In this document: positions 8,487-17,391 of the stretch, one piece after another | How the letters are laid out: the number at the start of each line of letters is the position of its first letter | Numbering within the stretch: the first letter of the stretch is position 1 | The notes under the pieces: generated by a model | What the model was told of the DNA's origin: nothing | The model's database searches: none | Seen by the model: only the letters and a program-made list of their open reading frames with translations | Assembly: GCF_027257845.1 (NCBI RefSeq) | Contig: NZ_JAPVOT010000002.1 | Coordinates: 186,001-250,000 of the forward strand | From: Alteromonas sp. BMJM2 | GTDB taxonomy: Bacteria; Pseudomonadota; Gammaproteobacteria; Enterobacterales; Alteromonadaceae | Direction of reading: 5' to 3' | Length of the DNA stretch: 64,000 bases | Position numbers and translations under genes: made by a program

Positions 8487-10344
8487 TATCGGCAGCGGCG
8501 CTGTCATCAAGGGTACTGTCGGCAAGCGCATTGTTAACGTGTGCTGCGAAGGCATCGGCCTTCATAAATCCGGTTACCCGTGACTGCCTTAACTCATCCC
8601 CGTTTTTATCAAAAAATAATATAGTAGGTAAACCAAGTACTTCAAACCTATCGAACACTTCCTGACGCTCGGGCGTGTTGTCGGTAAGGTCCATCTGCAT
8701 CCAAACGGTATTGTTCAGCGCGTTAACCACGTTTTGATCTGGGAAGGTGTATTTCTCGAACTCTTTGCACGCGACGCACCAGTCGGCGTAAAGGTCTAGC
8801 ATTACTGTTTGTCCGTTGTCGTTAGCCTTTGCTATCTTCTGCTGTAAATCGGTAAAATCTCTTGCCTTAATAAATTCAGGGTGAGTCACTTTTTCGCCCC
8901 AAATCCCAACGTTTTCGCCGGTTTGATAAGTAATGCCTGCACTTCCCATAACGCCTGCCGCTACCAACATAGCTCGCAATAACTTCATTTTGCTATTCGG
9001 CGTCGCGCGATTTAATTTCCAATAGTACCCAAATAAACCGAAGCCCAGTGCTGCCCACAAAAAGTCTGAATACAAGCTGTTCCACAACCGCTCGACAAAC
9101 ACTATGGCGACGGCCAGCATCATGAAGCCGAATGTTACCTTAACGACGTTCATCCAGTTCCCCGCTTTAGGCAGCAGTTTTCCACCCGTAACGCCAAATA
9201 TGATCAGCGGAATGCCCATACCAATACTTAGTAAATAAAGGGAAATGAATCCAAGGGTCATATCACCGGTTTGTGCGATAAATAGCAATATGCCGGTAAG
9301 TGGCGCAGTGGTGCACGGCGAGGCAATTAACCCTGACAGCACGCCCATAACAAATACGCCTAAAAAGCTGCCTGGGGTTTGGCTGTTACTTGCTGAGGTA
9401 AGCTTTTCCTGCCACTTTGCAGGAAGTTGTATTTCAAAACCGCCAAACAGGGCCACGGCTAACGTAGCAAATAAAGCAATGAAAACACCTAACACAATAG
9501 GGTGCTGAAGTGCCGCTTGAAATTGCGCCCCTGCTACTGCCACAACCAGCCCAAGTAGAGAGTAGGTAATTGCCATACCTTGTACGTAGACAAAGGTAAG
9601 CCAAAAAGAATGAGAGAGACTTTTTGTATTGCCTTGACCAATAACAATGCCTGACACAATGGGGTACATAGGGAATACGCAAGGGGTAAACGCAAGGCCG
9701 ATACCCAAAATAAAGAATAACAGCAGTGTAAGAGGGAGGTTTTCTTTATTAATTAACTTATTGGCAAGAGAGAACTGCTCACTCTCTGGTGCTAAAGCGC
9801 CACTTTGAACTGATACTTGCCCACCACTAACGATTTCATTGAGATAAACGACTTTTATCGTGGGTGGGTAGCAAAGCCCAGCATCGGCGCAGCCTTGATA
9901 ACGCACTTTCACCACGCCATCAGAAGAGGCTTCTTCTAAAGGGAGCGTTATGCTAACGCTGTTATAAAAAACTTCCGACTTGCCGTAAAACTCATCTTCA
10001 ATTATTACCCCTTTTGGGTAACTCGCCTCGCCAATAGCGGCGTCTTTAGCGACGTACTTAAACTGTTTTTTATACAGGTAATAACCATCTGCAATAGTAA
10101 ATGTTAGCGTTAGCGTGCTGTCTTTCTGATTGAAGTCGAAGGCAAACGCCTGCTCAACGTCTAAAAACTCAGGCTCTTGTGAGAATGCGTTGTCTAAGCT
10201 GTTGGGGAATTGTGCCTGCGCAGCGGCGGTTACTGATAATGCGTTCACTAAAAGAAGAAAAATTGAAAATACCATTGTGGTAAAAGCGCACGTTCGACGG
10301 GGCAGAGATAATGTCGACACTCGGTTTAGTAGGGCAATAATCAT
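8470..10344 (-). CDS. dsbD: Thiol:disulfide interchange protein DsbD
   Basis: DsbD passes electrons from cytoplasmic thioredoxin across the inner membrane to periplasmic DsbC, DsbG and CcmG. All three parts are visible in the 624 aa: a signal peptide (to about residue 45); the periplasmic alpha domain with GCADAGLCYPP (Cys152 and Cys158); a multi-spanning beta domain with the paired cysteines in 'FTPCVFPMYP' and 'ASPCTTAPLTG'; and a C-terminal thioredoxin domain with WCVACK (Cys523, Cys526). Its 3' end overlaps the M23 peptidase gene. No cutA gene precedes it, unlike E. coli. The 556-bp upstream region is shared with the divergent fxsA. Confidence 0.96.
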   Translation of the reverse strand: MIIALLNRVSTLSLPRRTCAFTTMVFSIFLLLVNALSVTAAAQAQFPNSLDNAFSQEPEFLDVEQAFAFDFNQKDSTLTLTFTIADGYYLYKKQFKYVAKDAAIGEASYPKGVIIEDEFYGKSEVFYNSVSITLPLEEASSDGVVKVRYQGCADAGLCYPPTIKVVYLNEIVSGGQVSVQSGALAPESEQFSLANKLINKENLPLTLLLFFILGIGLAFTPCVFPMYPIVSGIVIGQGNTKSLSHSFWLTFVYVQGMAITYSLLGLVVAVAGAQFQAALQHPIVLGVFIALFATLAVALFGGFEIQLPAKWQEKLTSASNSQTPGSFLGVFVMGVLSGLIASPCTTAPLTGILLFIAQTGDMTLGFISLYLLSIGMGIPLIIFGVTGGKLLPKAGNWMNVVKVTFGFMMLAVAIVFVERLWNSLYSDFLWAALGFGLFGYYWKLNRATPNSKMKLLRAMLVAAGVMGSAGITYQTGENVGIWGEKVTHPEFIKARDFTDLQQKIAKANDNGQTVMLDLYADWCVACKEFEKYTFPDQNVVNALNNTVWMQMDLTDNTPERQEVFDRFEVLGLPTILFFDKNGDELRQSRVTGFMKADAFAAHVNNALADSTLDDSAAADNARDE

Positions 10345-10900
10345 ATTGGTAACTTCAACTTCTATTGTGAGTTCTAAATTGCTTATTTTAAGCCACTGTC
10401 AGTAAAGCAAACATTATTGTTAGCTGACTCGGTATTTTCTTGATGTTTTCTCGGTACTTATTAAGTACGGGCCCAGTACTGAATGAGTACTTTTATGGGC
10501 ATTTATACACGCTTGCCTTACAAAAGGTGCTTAATTATACCAAAATAGGGTATCGGGTTTGACATACTTCACCGTAAATAAGGGTAAGACTATCTACGTA
10601 ACCTCTGCCTACTTTTGTAACAGCGGTCATCCCGTCCCGAAATAAGTGGTGATATTTTACTGCCAGTGACTGATTCATAGTAAAACTGACGCAAAGTAAA
10701 CCGAATACAAAATAGCACTGATAGATAGACCGTTAGTTTTCAAATATTGTTTCATGTATGTGTAGCAAGCCTAGGGTTTTCGATAGCAGTAGTTATCGGT
10801 CGTATTGAACGTGTAGTTAACCGAGAGCAAACGAACCTTTGATTGCTTTTGGCCTCAATACCCATATATCACTTAATAGACTGTTTAAAGAGGACTCATC
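10345..10900. other. Divergent intergenic region dsbD/fxsA
   Basis: 556 bases with no convincing gene on either strand. It contains a cluster of GTACTT-type palindromes at 10454-10491 and must hold the promoters of dsbD (minus) and fxsA (plus), neither of which I can place with confidence. Confidence 0.6.
10454..10491. promoter_or_regulatory. Cluster of GTACTT palindromes, possible operator
   Basis: GTACTTA-T-TAAGTAC (10454-10468) is a perfect inverted repeat with a 1-base centre. It is followed by GGGCCC and then two AGTACT palindromes at 10475-10480 and 10486-10491. Four half-site-like units in 38 bases between divergent genes suggest a regulator binding site. No known consensus was recognised. 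Confidence 0.35.
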
Positions 10901-11473
10901 TTGCGGGTTTTATTCATTTTATTTGCCGTACTTCCTATTTTAGAAATCGCCTTACTGGTTAATGTTGGCAGCATTATTGGTGGTTGGAACACAATAGGCA
11001 TCGTTATTCTCACTGCTTTTATTGGCTCTTACTTTGTAAAGCGCGAGGGGCTCAGTACGCTTCAAACCGCGCAGGCAAAAATGCAGCGCAACGAAATGCC
11101 GGGGAAAGAGCTTGTAGAAGGGCTAATGCTAGTGGTAGCTGGCGTTTTACTGGTGACCCCAGGGTTTATTACCGACATATTGGGTTTTATGTTTGTATTA
11201 CCCGGAACGCGACATTTACTTGCTGCGCAGGTGAGCAAGCACATGAAAATGCGCGTTGTTATGCCCGGTGCGGGCGCTGGTGGTGCAGGACCAGGTGCAA
11301 GTGGCTTCAATACAAACGGGCAACAAAGCCCCTTTAGCAGCGATCCTTTTGGCAGCGATCCTTTCGGCAGTAAGGATTCGCCATTTACGACATCAGCGAA
11401 AAACAAAGACGATGTGATTGAAGGTGAATATACTGACAAGACGCAAAACGACGAAGACAAGCGGTTAAAGTAA
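10901..11473 (+). CDS. fxsA: FxsA family membrane protein
   Basis: A 190-aa inner-membrane protein beginning MRVLFILFAVLPILEIALLV, the typical FxsA start. Two or three hydrophobic segments are followed by 'GVLLVTPGFITDILGF' and a long hydrophilic cytoplasmic tail. The tail has a degenerate tandem repeat (SDPFGSDPFGSKD). The start is TTG at 10901, preceded by AGAGGA at a good distance. In E. coli overproduction of FxsA suppresses F-exclusion of phage T7, but its normal role is unknown. It precedes groESL, but groES has its own sigma-32 promoter. Confidence 0.92.
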   Translation: MRVLFILFAVLPILEIALLVNVGSIIGGWNTIGIVILTAFIGSYFVKREGLSTLQTAQAKMQRNEMPGKELVEGLMLVVAGVLLVTPGFITDILGFMFVLPGTRHLLAAQVSKHMKMRVVMPGAGAGGAGPGASGFNTNGQQSPFSSDPFGSDPFGSKDSPFTTSAKNKDDVIEGEYTDKTQNDEDKRLK

Positions 11474-11601
11474 ACCCACTACATACCGCTTGCGAGTAGT
11501 TTCTGACTTGATGCTGAGCCGTCTCATCCTCAAACTAATCCCCCTAAACGCGTGTATTTCGCAAAAAAATCAATTTTTTTACATTTTTTTGTGGAAAAAC
11601 A

Positions 11602-11630
11602 CTTGAACTTGTTTGGGTACTGCCCCATTT
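11602..11630 (+). promoter_or_regulatory. Sigma-32 heat-shock promoter of groESL
   Basis: CTTGAA at 11602-11607 and CCCCATTT at 11623-11630 with a 15-base spacer match the heat-shock sigma factor consensus (CTTGAA, 13-17 bases, CCCCATnT) exactly. It lies about 120 bases before the groES start. Confidence 0.9.
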
Positions 11631-11748
11631 ATCCGTGCAGATAACATTTTAACTGCTCAGCAATGAGCGTTCCAGGCAATCAACATTCAAAACAGTGAAT
11701 GTTGAATATTCTTTAATTTGAATAGTGGAATTTTCAGGAGACTTGAAA

Positions 11749-12039
11749 ATGGCAATTCGTCCTTTACACGACCGCGTAATAATTAAACGCGCAGAGCAAG
11801 AAAGTAAATCTGCAGGCGGTATCGTTCTGACTGGTTCTGCAGCAGAAAAATCAACTCGCGGTGAAGTAATCGCTGTGGGTAATGGTCGCATACTTGAGAA
11901 TGGTGAAATTAAAGCGCTAGACGTAAAAGTTGGTGACACCGTTATTTTCAGTGACGGTTACGGCGTTAAAACAGAAAAGCTGGATGGTGAAGAAGTTCTA
12001 ATCCTTAGCGAAAGCGACATCCTAGCGATTGTTGAGTAA
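11749..12039 (+). CDS. groES: Co-chaperonin GroES
   Basis: The 96-aa lid of the GroEL chaperonin. The sequence starts [14 protein letters not shown] and contains the mobile loop region '[18 protein letters not shown]', then the conserved [12 protein letters not shown] set the start at the ATG at 11749 because CAGGAG lies 9 bases before it and family members begin there; an in-frame ATG at 11725 would add eight foreign residues. It is transcribed with groEL 40 bases downstream from the sigma-32 promoter at 11602-11630. Confidence 0.97.
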   Translation: MAIRPLHDRVIIKRAEQESKSAGGIVLTGSAAEKSTRGEVIAVGNGRILENGEIKALDVKVGDTVIFSDGYGVKTEKLDGEEVLILSESDILAIVE

Positions 12040-12076
12040 TAACGACTAACGTTTAACCGAATTAGAGAGGAATTGA

Positions 12077-13720
<1,644 letters not shown>

Positions 13721-13831
13721 TCAATCGATGCCTATTCCGTCCTTCCAAATCAATGGTTTACTCTCAATGTATGCAATTAAGTATACGCAGATGTAGGCAC
13801 TGATGTAGGACGAAAAATAGCTTTAAGAAAG

Positions 13832-13860
13832 GCGTTGGGTTCAGACTCAGCGCTTTTTTT
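13832..13860 (+). terminator. Terminator of groESL
   Basis: GCGTTGGGT pairs with ACTCAGCGC (two G-T pairs) around a short loop and is followed by seven T residues. Confidence 0.8.
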
Positions 13861-13920
13861 GTTGTATTCGAGTCGGTAAGCGTTAAGATTTGATTAGAAA
13901 ATAAAAAGTAGAGAATAGGA

Positions 13921-14778
13921 ATGGAATCTGATTTAGAGTTGAAATATGACTACCTGGCTAACCGCAGTAATCCCGCCGCAGTCTTCGATACAATGGCAAA
14001 ATATGTCAAAAGCTACGACGATTTAGGAAATCTACTAGCAGAGTCTATTGGTTTAAAGGATGATTTTACTTTTCAGTTAATCTCCGTAAATCACGGCTCC
14101 ATTAAAAGCAGATTGGGGGCAGCAAAAGGGCGCTTGAAAAGTCTAGTAACTGAGGCACTATTTGACTCAGCTGTGCACCTGCATAGTGATTTAACAGCAG
14201 TTGAAGAAACCTCTTCAGAAGAAGAAGTAATGGCAATAGCCCAAGGTCTAGAGGAGCGACTGACTCGAGCGTTAGATTCAACAGGAGAAGCCATAAATCC
14301 ACCTATCGTCGACCCTAAAAGATTAGCTGAAGTTCTCCAATCACTTTCTGCTGCAAATGATAGTACTATGAATGGAGAAACTTTGCGGATTAGTTCGTCT
14401 ACGAGTCGGAGCGATATGAACATGTCGTGGCGTTTCACTGGTGACCCGAAGGTAATGTTTTCAGCAAAAGTCAGCCATTTTAAAGGTCAACTACAAATCA
14501 GGGTCAAAATCTCAGTTAATCAGGGCTCTCAGGCATGGGCTGTAACTGCTCTTAAAAACAACCTGACTTTCCATGCAAAAGTTCAAAACGAAGAATGGTT
14601 GAAGCGGTATCAAGAGGTTGACATAGCACCTATCAGTGCAAAAGACGTGGTAACTGCCGAGATAGAGTATGACGTATATGATTTACCAACGGGTACAGAG
14701 ATTAAGAACGCTAAAATCACAAACGTATTGAGCATTGAGCGTTATAAAGGTACTCAAAGTGGCCTCTTCGATAACTAA
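13921..14778 (+). CDS. Unrecognised 285-aa protein, first gene of the accessory block
   Basis: No family recognised. It is soluble, with no signal peptide or membrane segment. The N-terminal 75 residues have the pattern of alpha helices followed by a strand with VNHGSIKSRLG. An acidic helical region (about 95-145) leads to a C-terminal half (about 150-285) with alternating hydrophobic residues typical of beta strands. It starts at an ATG just after AGAATAGGA. It overlaps the next gene (membrane protein), which suggests that the two form a functional pair. Codon use is more AT-rich than groEL, in keeping with horizontally acquired DNA. Confidence 0.65.
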   Translation: MESDLELKYDYLANRSNPAAVFDTMAKYVKSYDDLGNLLAESIGLKDDFTFQLISVNHGSIKSRLGAAKGRLKSLVTEALFDSAVHLHSDLTAVEETSSEEEVMAIAQGLEERLTRALDSTGEAINPPIVDPKRLAEVLQSLSAANDSTMNGETLRISSSTSRSDMNMSWRFTGDPKVMFSAKVSHFKGQLQIRVKISVNQGSQAWAVTALKNNLTFHAKVQNEEWLKRYQEVDIAPISAKDVVTAEIEYDVYDLPTGTEIKNAKITNVLSIERYKGTQSGLFDN

Positions 14779-15181
14779 CCATAAAAAGCGGGTGCTATTA
14801 GCGAATCTTACAGCTGGCTATCTCTTCGTTTTGTTGCCTCTAATTATCTTAGTGGTTATCAAACTGCTTCATTTTAAAAGCTGGCAATCCATTTTATTAG
14901 CAGGTGATTGGTCTTTAGCTTCCTGTATAATATTTGGGCAAAATGTAGCCAACCTTTCAAAGGCTGTTGTCGCTAGAGGAAAGGAAATTCAATCTAGCAT
15001 GTTTGTCTTTTATTTTGCTAGGCGCCTTGTTGGCGTTGTCATTTCATTGGTGATATATATTTTGATGCTGGTTGAGCCAAACCTCTATCTCGGTCTCCTC
15101 CAGATTGCACTATTTGCTTGGGCAAGTTTGAAATATTTTACAGATGGTATTGTCACAGAGATGTTGAAAAGTGAGGAGTAG
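14759..15181 (+). CDS. Small polytopic membrane protein, unknown function
   Basis: About 140 aa with roughly four transmembrane segments: 'YLFVLLPLIILVVIKLL', a second around 'WSLASCIIFGQNV', a third in 'VGVVISLVIYILMLV', and a fourth in 'LYLGLLQIALFAWASL'. I prefer the GTG at 14759 as the start because AAAGG sits 8 bases upstream; a TTG at 14735 is also possible. It overlaps the end of the preceding gene by about 20 bases. The pairing of a cytoplasmic unknown with a small multi-spanning protein resembles the sensor/membrane-effector layout of some abortive systems. That is an analogy only. Confidence 0.6.
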   Translation: MASSITNHKKRVLLANLTAGYLFVLLPLIILVVIKLLHFKSWQSILLAGDWSLASCIIFGQNVANLSKAVVARGKEIQSSMFVFYFARRLVGVVISLVIYILMLVEPNLYLGLLQIALFAWASLKYFTDGIVTEMLKSEE

Positions 15182-15492
15182 AGTAAGCTGAATGAACTTT
15201 CTTGAAACCAAATTTTCCAACACAAGCAGTAATGGTCTGCAATTTAAATAGCAGCGTCGGGCGCAAATTTTTGTAAGTTGATTAGTATAGATGCTTACAT
15301 GCCCCCCTGATTTCCATTAACATTAAACGTAGTTTGGTTTGTCATTACATTATTGTATTAGCCATACTGAAAAATGGATAGTAGGTTTATATAACGCATG
15401 TTTTTCAACCAATTAAATTGAACGATCTAGTGTGAAGTGGTAGTATGAAAAACGTACGTGATTATTAAGGGATTACCCCCAATGGATTTCGA
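15182..15492. other. AT-rich gap inside the accessory block
   Basis: 311 bases. I see no gene, clear promoter or terminator. Confidence 0.6.
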
Positions 15493-15711
15493 ATGAAAGA
15501 ATTTTTTAACACTCTTTTGAAACGTCAGTTTGATGTAGCGATGTCTAACAGAATTAGAAGAGAGCGAGATACGCCAGTTGTTGATTTGGAGATTGAAGCG
15601 TCTGGCTTTCAAGTTAATTTCAGATCGTTAGTAGATAATAAAACGGTAAATACTCAGGCGAGAAAGCTTCTAGAGTCATCTGCAGGCGAGAAAGCTCCTA
15701 GAGTAATCTGA
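15493..15711 (+). CDS. Small hypothetical protein, 72 aa
   Basis: A short basic protein starting MKEFFNTLLKRQFDVAMSNR, 34 bases upstream of the membrane protein gene at 15746 and on the same strand. No family recognised. Its last 19 codons lie in a 28-base tandem duplication (15655-15710) read in two different frames, so the present C-terminus may be a recent product of slippage and the ancestral protein may have ended differently. The coding status is moderate, judged from context and the ATG start. Confidence 0.4.
   Translation: MKEFFNTLLKRQFDVAMSNRIRRERDTPVVDLEIEASGFQVNFRSLVDNKTVNTQARKLLESSAGEKAPRVI
15655..15710 (+). repeat. 28-bp imperfect tandem duplication
   Basis: Two adjacent 28-base units (15655-15682 and 15683-15710), both starting CAGGCGAGAAAGCT and ending ATCTG, differ at only two positions. 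As 28 is not a multiple of three, the second unit is read in another frame and supplies the stop codon of the 72-aa gene. Confidence 0.85.
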
Positions 15712-15745
15712 ATACAGCGAAGGACGGACGGTAGAGGGAGTACTT

Positions 15746-16693
15746 TTGATATCGATACAGGGAACGTTGTTTATTGTTTCGGCTATTGCTTTGTCCGGAT
15801 ACTTTTACAATGAAAAAAGCTATAAACATAAATATGCAATAAAACGAATGACAGGTTACTTGTTGTTTTATAGGCTGCTTTTTTCGGGAAGCAAATTTTT
15901 GGTTGCTGCTGGTGTTTTTTATTTTTTTACTGTTCCCGCATTAAAGACTCTAGCTAATGAACAATCTGCATTTGGTGATGGACAAACATATGGGCAATAT
16001 TTATTAAACATATTCGACTCATGGGCCCCTTATAAGCTTCTCTTTATAACCCTAGCAACGTTTTGCGTATCGGTAATATATACTTGGTTAACCAACTTAC
16101 TGAGCATTGCGAGGGTTTTTTTGTCTCACAATATCAATGAATTCTTTGCTGGAATGTACGTAAAGGCTCAAAAGAAATCTGGTAATGAAAATGACTACAT
16201 AAAAGAGTTTAAAAAAGCCAAAATTACTCTTAAAAAAGCGAAAAGGCTTCTTAAAGTTCATCGATATAAAGCCGCTGAAAAAAATGAGTTTAAACTTCAT
16301 CTTTTTGAGGCCACACTCAAATGGAATCCGGTACTCGTTTCTTTATCTACAGGGAAAGCATATGTTGGATATGTTTTTGCGGACAAAATGGAAAGCATAC
16401 ATGCAGAAGACGATGCCTTCAGTATTATCCCGGTTGCGTCAGGTTACCGGGACGATGATCAAAAGTTCAAAATCAATGAGCTCCATGAAAATATTGCAAC
16501 GGAGTTGATAGGTATATCAGAAAGCGACAAGCGGAATGCAAGTTTGAATAATACACCTATAAATGATCCAAGAATACAGCTCGCAGAGAGCTTATCTGAG
16601 TCTTTCAGAGTGAGCTTTCCATTTTCTTCAGTTGTTAGCGTGTCGTACTTTAAAATTTCTGATATCAAAAGCGCTTGCAAAACCGGAGTTTGA
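15746..16693 (+). CDS. Membrane protein with C-terminal cytoplasmic domain, unknown function
   Basis: A 315-aa protein with three predicted membrane segments ('LFIVSAIALSGYFY' near residue 10, a second about 48-68, a third about 100-125). A Lys-rich, probably coiled region follows (about 145-180), then a mainly hydrophilic domain to the C-terminus. No family recognised. It starts at TTG 15746 with GAGGGAG six bases upstream. AT-rich, with many AAA/TTT codons unlike the core genes on both sides. Probably transcribed with the 72-aa gene in front. Confidence 0.6.
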   Translation: MISIQGTLFIVSAIALSGYFYNEKSYKHKYAIKRMTGYLLFYRLLFSGSKFLVAAGVFYFFTVPALKTLANEQSAFGDGQTYGQYLLNIFDSWAPYKLLFITLATFCVSVIYTWLTNLLSIARVFLSHNINEFFAGMYVKAQKKSGNENDYIKEFKKAKITLKKAKRLLKVHRYKAAEKNEFKLHLFEATLKWNPVLVSLSTGKAYVGYVFADKMESIHAEDDAFSIIPVASGYRDDDQKFKINELHENIATELIGISESDKRNASLNNTPINDPRIQLAESLSESFRVSFPFSSVVSVSYFKISDIKSACKTGV

Positions 16694-17217
16694 ATTTTAG
16701 AGCTATAGTGTAAAGCTTAAGGCACTATGCTCACTAACCTCAATAAATCCCATCTCTTTATATTAATGAATAAGGAGATTTTCTCAACTTGCTTGATTTT
16801 TATCTGGCAGAAAGTAGGTAGATTTTCTCTCACCAATATATCCACTAGGTGCAAAGACCACACAATAAATAAGTTTGGATTAAGGTTTTTCTCAGATGCA
16901 AATAGTCAATTTAATTACGTTATTTGATTTTCGTATGGCAGTACTCCGGTTAGCTCTTTCAGCTGAAACGTTTATGTACGATTGAATTGCGAACGAAGAA
17001 CGATTTTTTTTAGCAATCTGTCATATCAATTATTTAAACTTGAAAATAGTATTTTTTCGATAAGACGACGAATTATGCCTAACGAAAGTCTACGCGATGG
17101 CACCAAAGAACACACTGTACATTTTTCGCATACTGCGAAATTATTAAAGACACTCTCCAGTAAAGATATATTAGAACAGCATTGAAATCGCAAATCTGTA
17201 AAATTTTTTAACGATTG

Positions 17218-17333
17218 AGGGTGATATTAATAAAATCGTTTTAGAGAGACGGAATAAGGTTAAAGACGCTATTCACAGTTTGTTCATCAGAAACGAGTCC
17301 CTACTGATGGAGCAAGTGGCGGAAAATAATTGA
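17218..17333 (+). pseudogene. Possible 3' remnant of a lost gene
   Basis: Following an in-frame TAA, about 38 codons read IEGDINKIVLERRNKVKDAI and on to VAENN and a TGA stop. No start codon is present in frame, yet the residue pattern is that of an amphipathic helix rather than random DNA. I cannot name the parent family. Confidence 0.3.
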
Positions 17334-17343
17334 GCTAAACACC

Positions 17344-17384
17344 AAAAAACCATGACCCACAAATTGTAAATCTTGTAGGTCATG
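17344..17384 (-). terminator. Terminator of the DUF885 gene
   Basis: On the minus strand CATGACC and GGTCATG (17351-17357, 17378-17384), with an inner ACAA/TTGT extension, form a hairpin followed by six T residues (A-run at 17344-17349). It lies 8 bases after the stop codon. Confidence 0.7.
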
Positions 17385-17391
17385 TATGCTT

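Larger units (their letters stand above)
16694..17391. other. AT-rich region, probably decayed DNA
   Basis: 698 bases without a gene I can support. A plus-strand open stretch ending at 17333 (about 40 codons, rich in charged helix-forming residues, 'IEGDINKIVLERRNKVK') has no start codon and looks like the 3' end of a lost gene. An open frame at 16982-17185 may belong to the same remnant. The minus-strand terminator of the DUF885 gene is at the right end. Confidence 0.5.

Noticed and set aside
15655..15710. The tandem repeat as a CRISPR array
   Set aside because: Only two adjacent units with no spacer, and no cas genes in the window.
16727..16927. 66-codon plus-strand open frame in the AT-rich gap
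   Set aside because: Low-complexity, hydrophobic and AT-driven, without a ribosome binding site.
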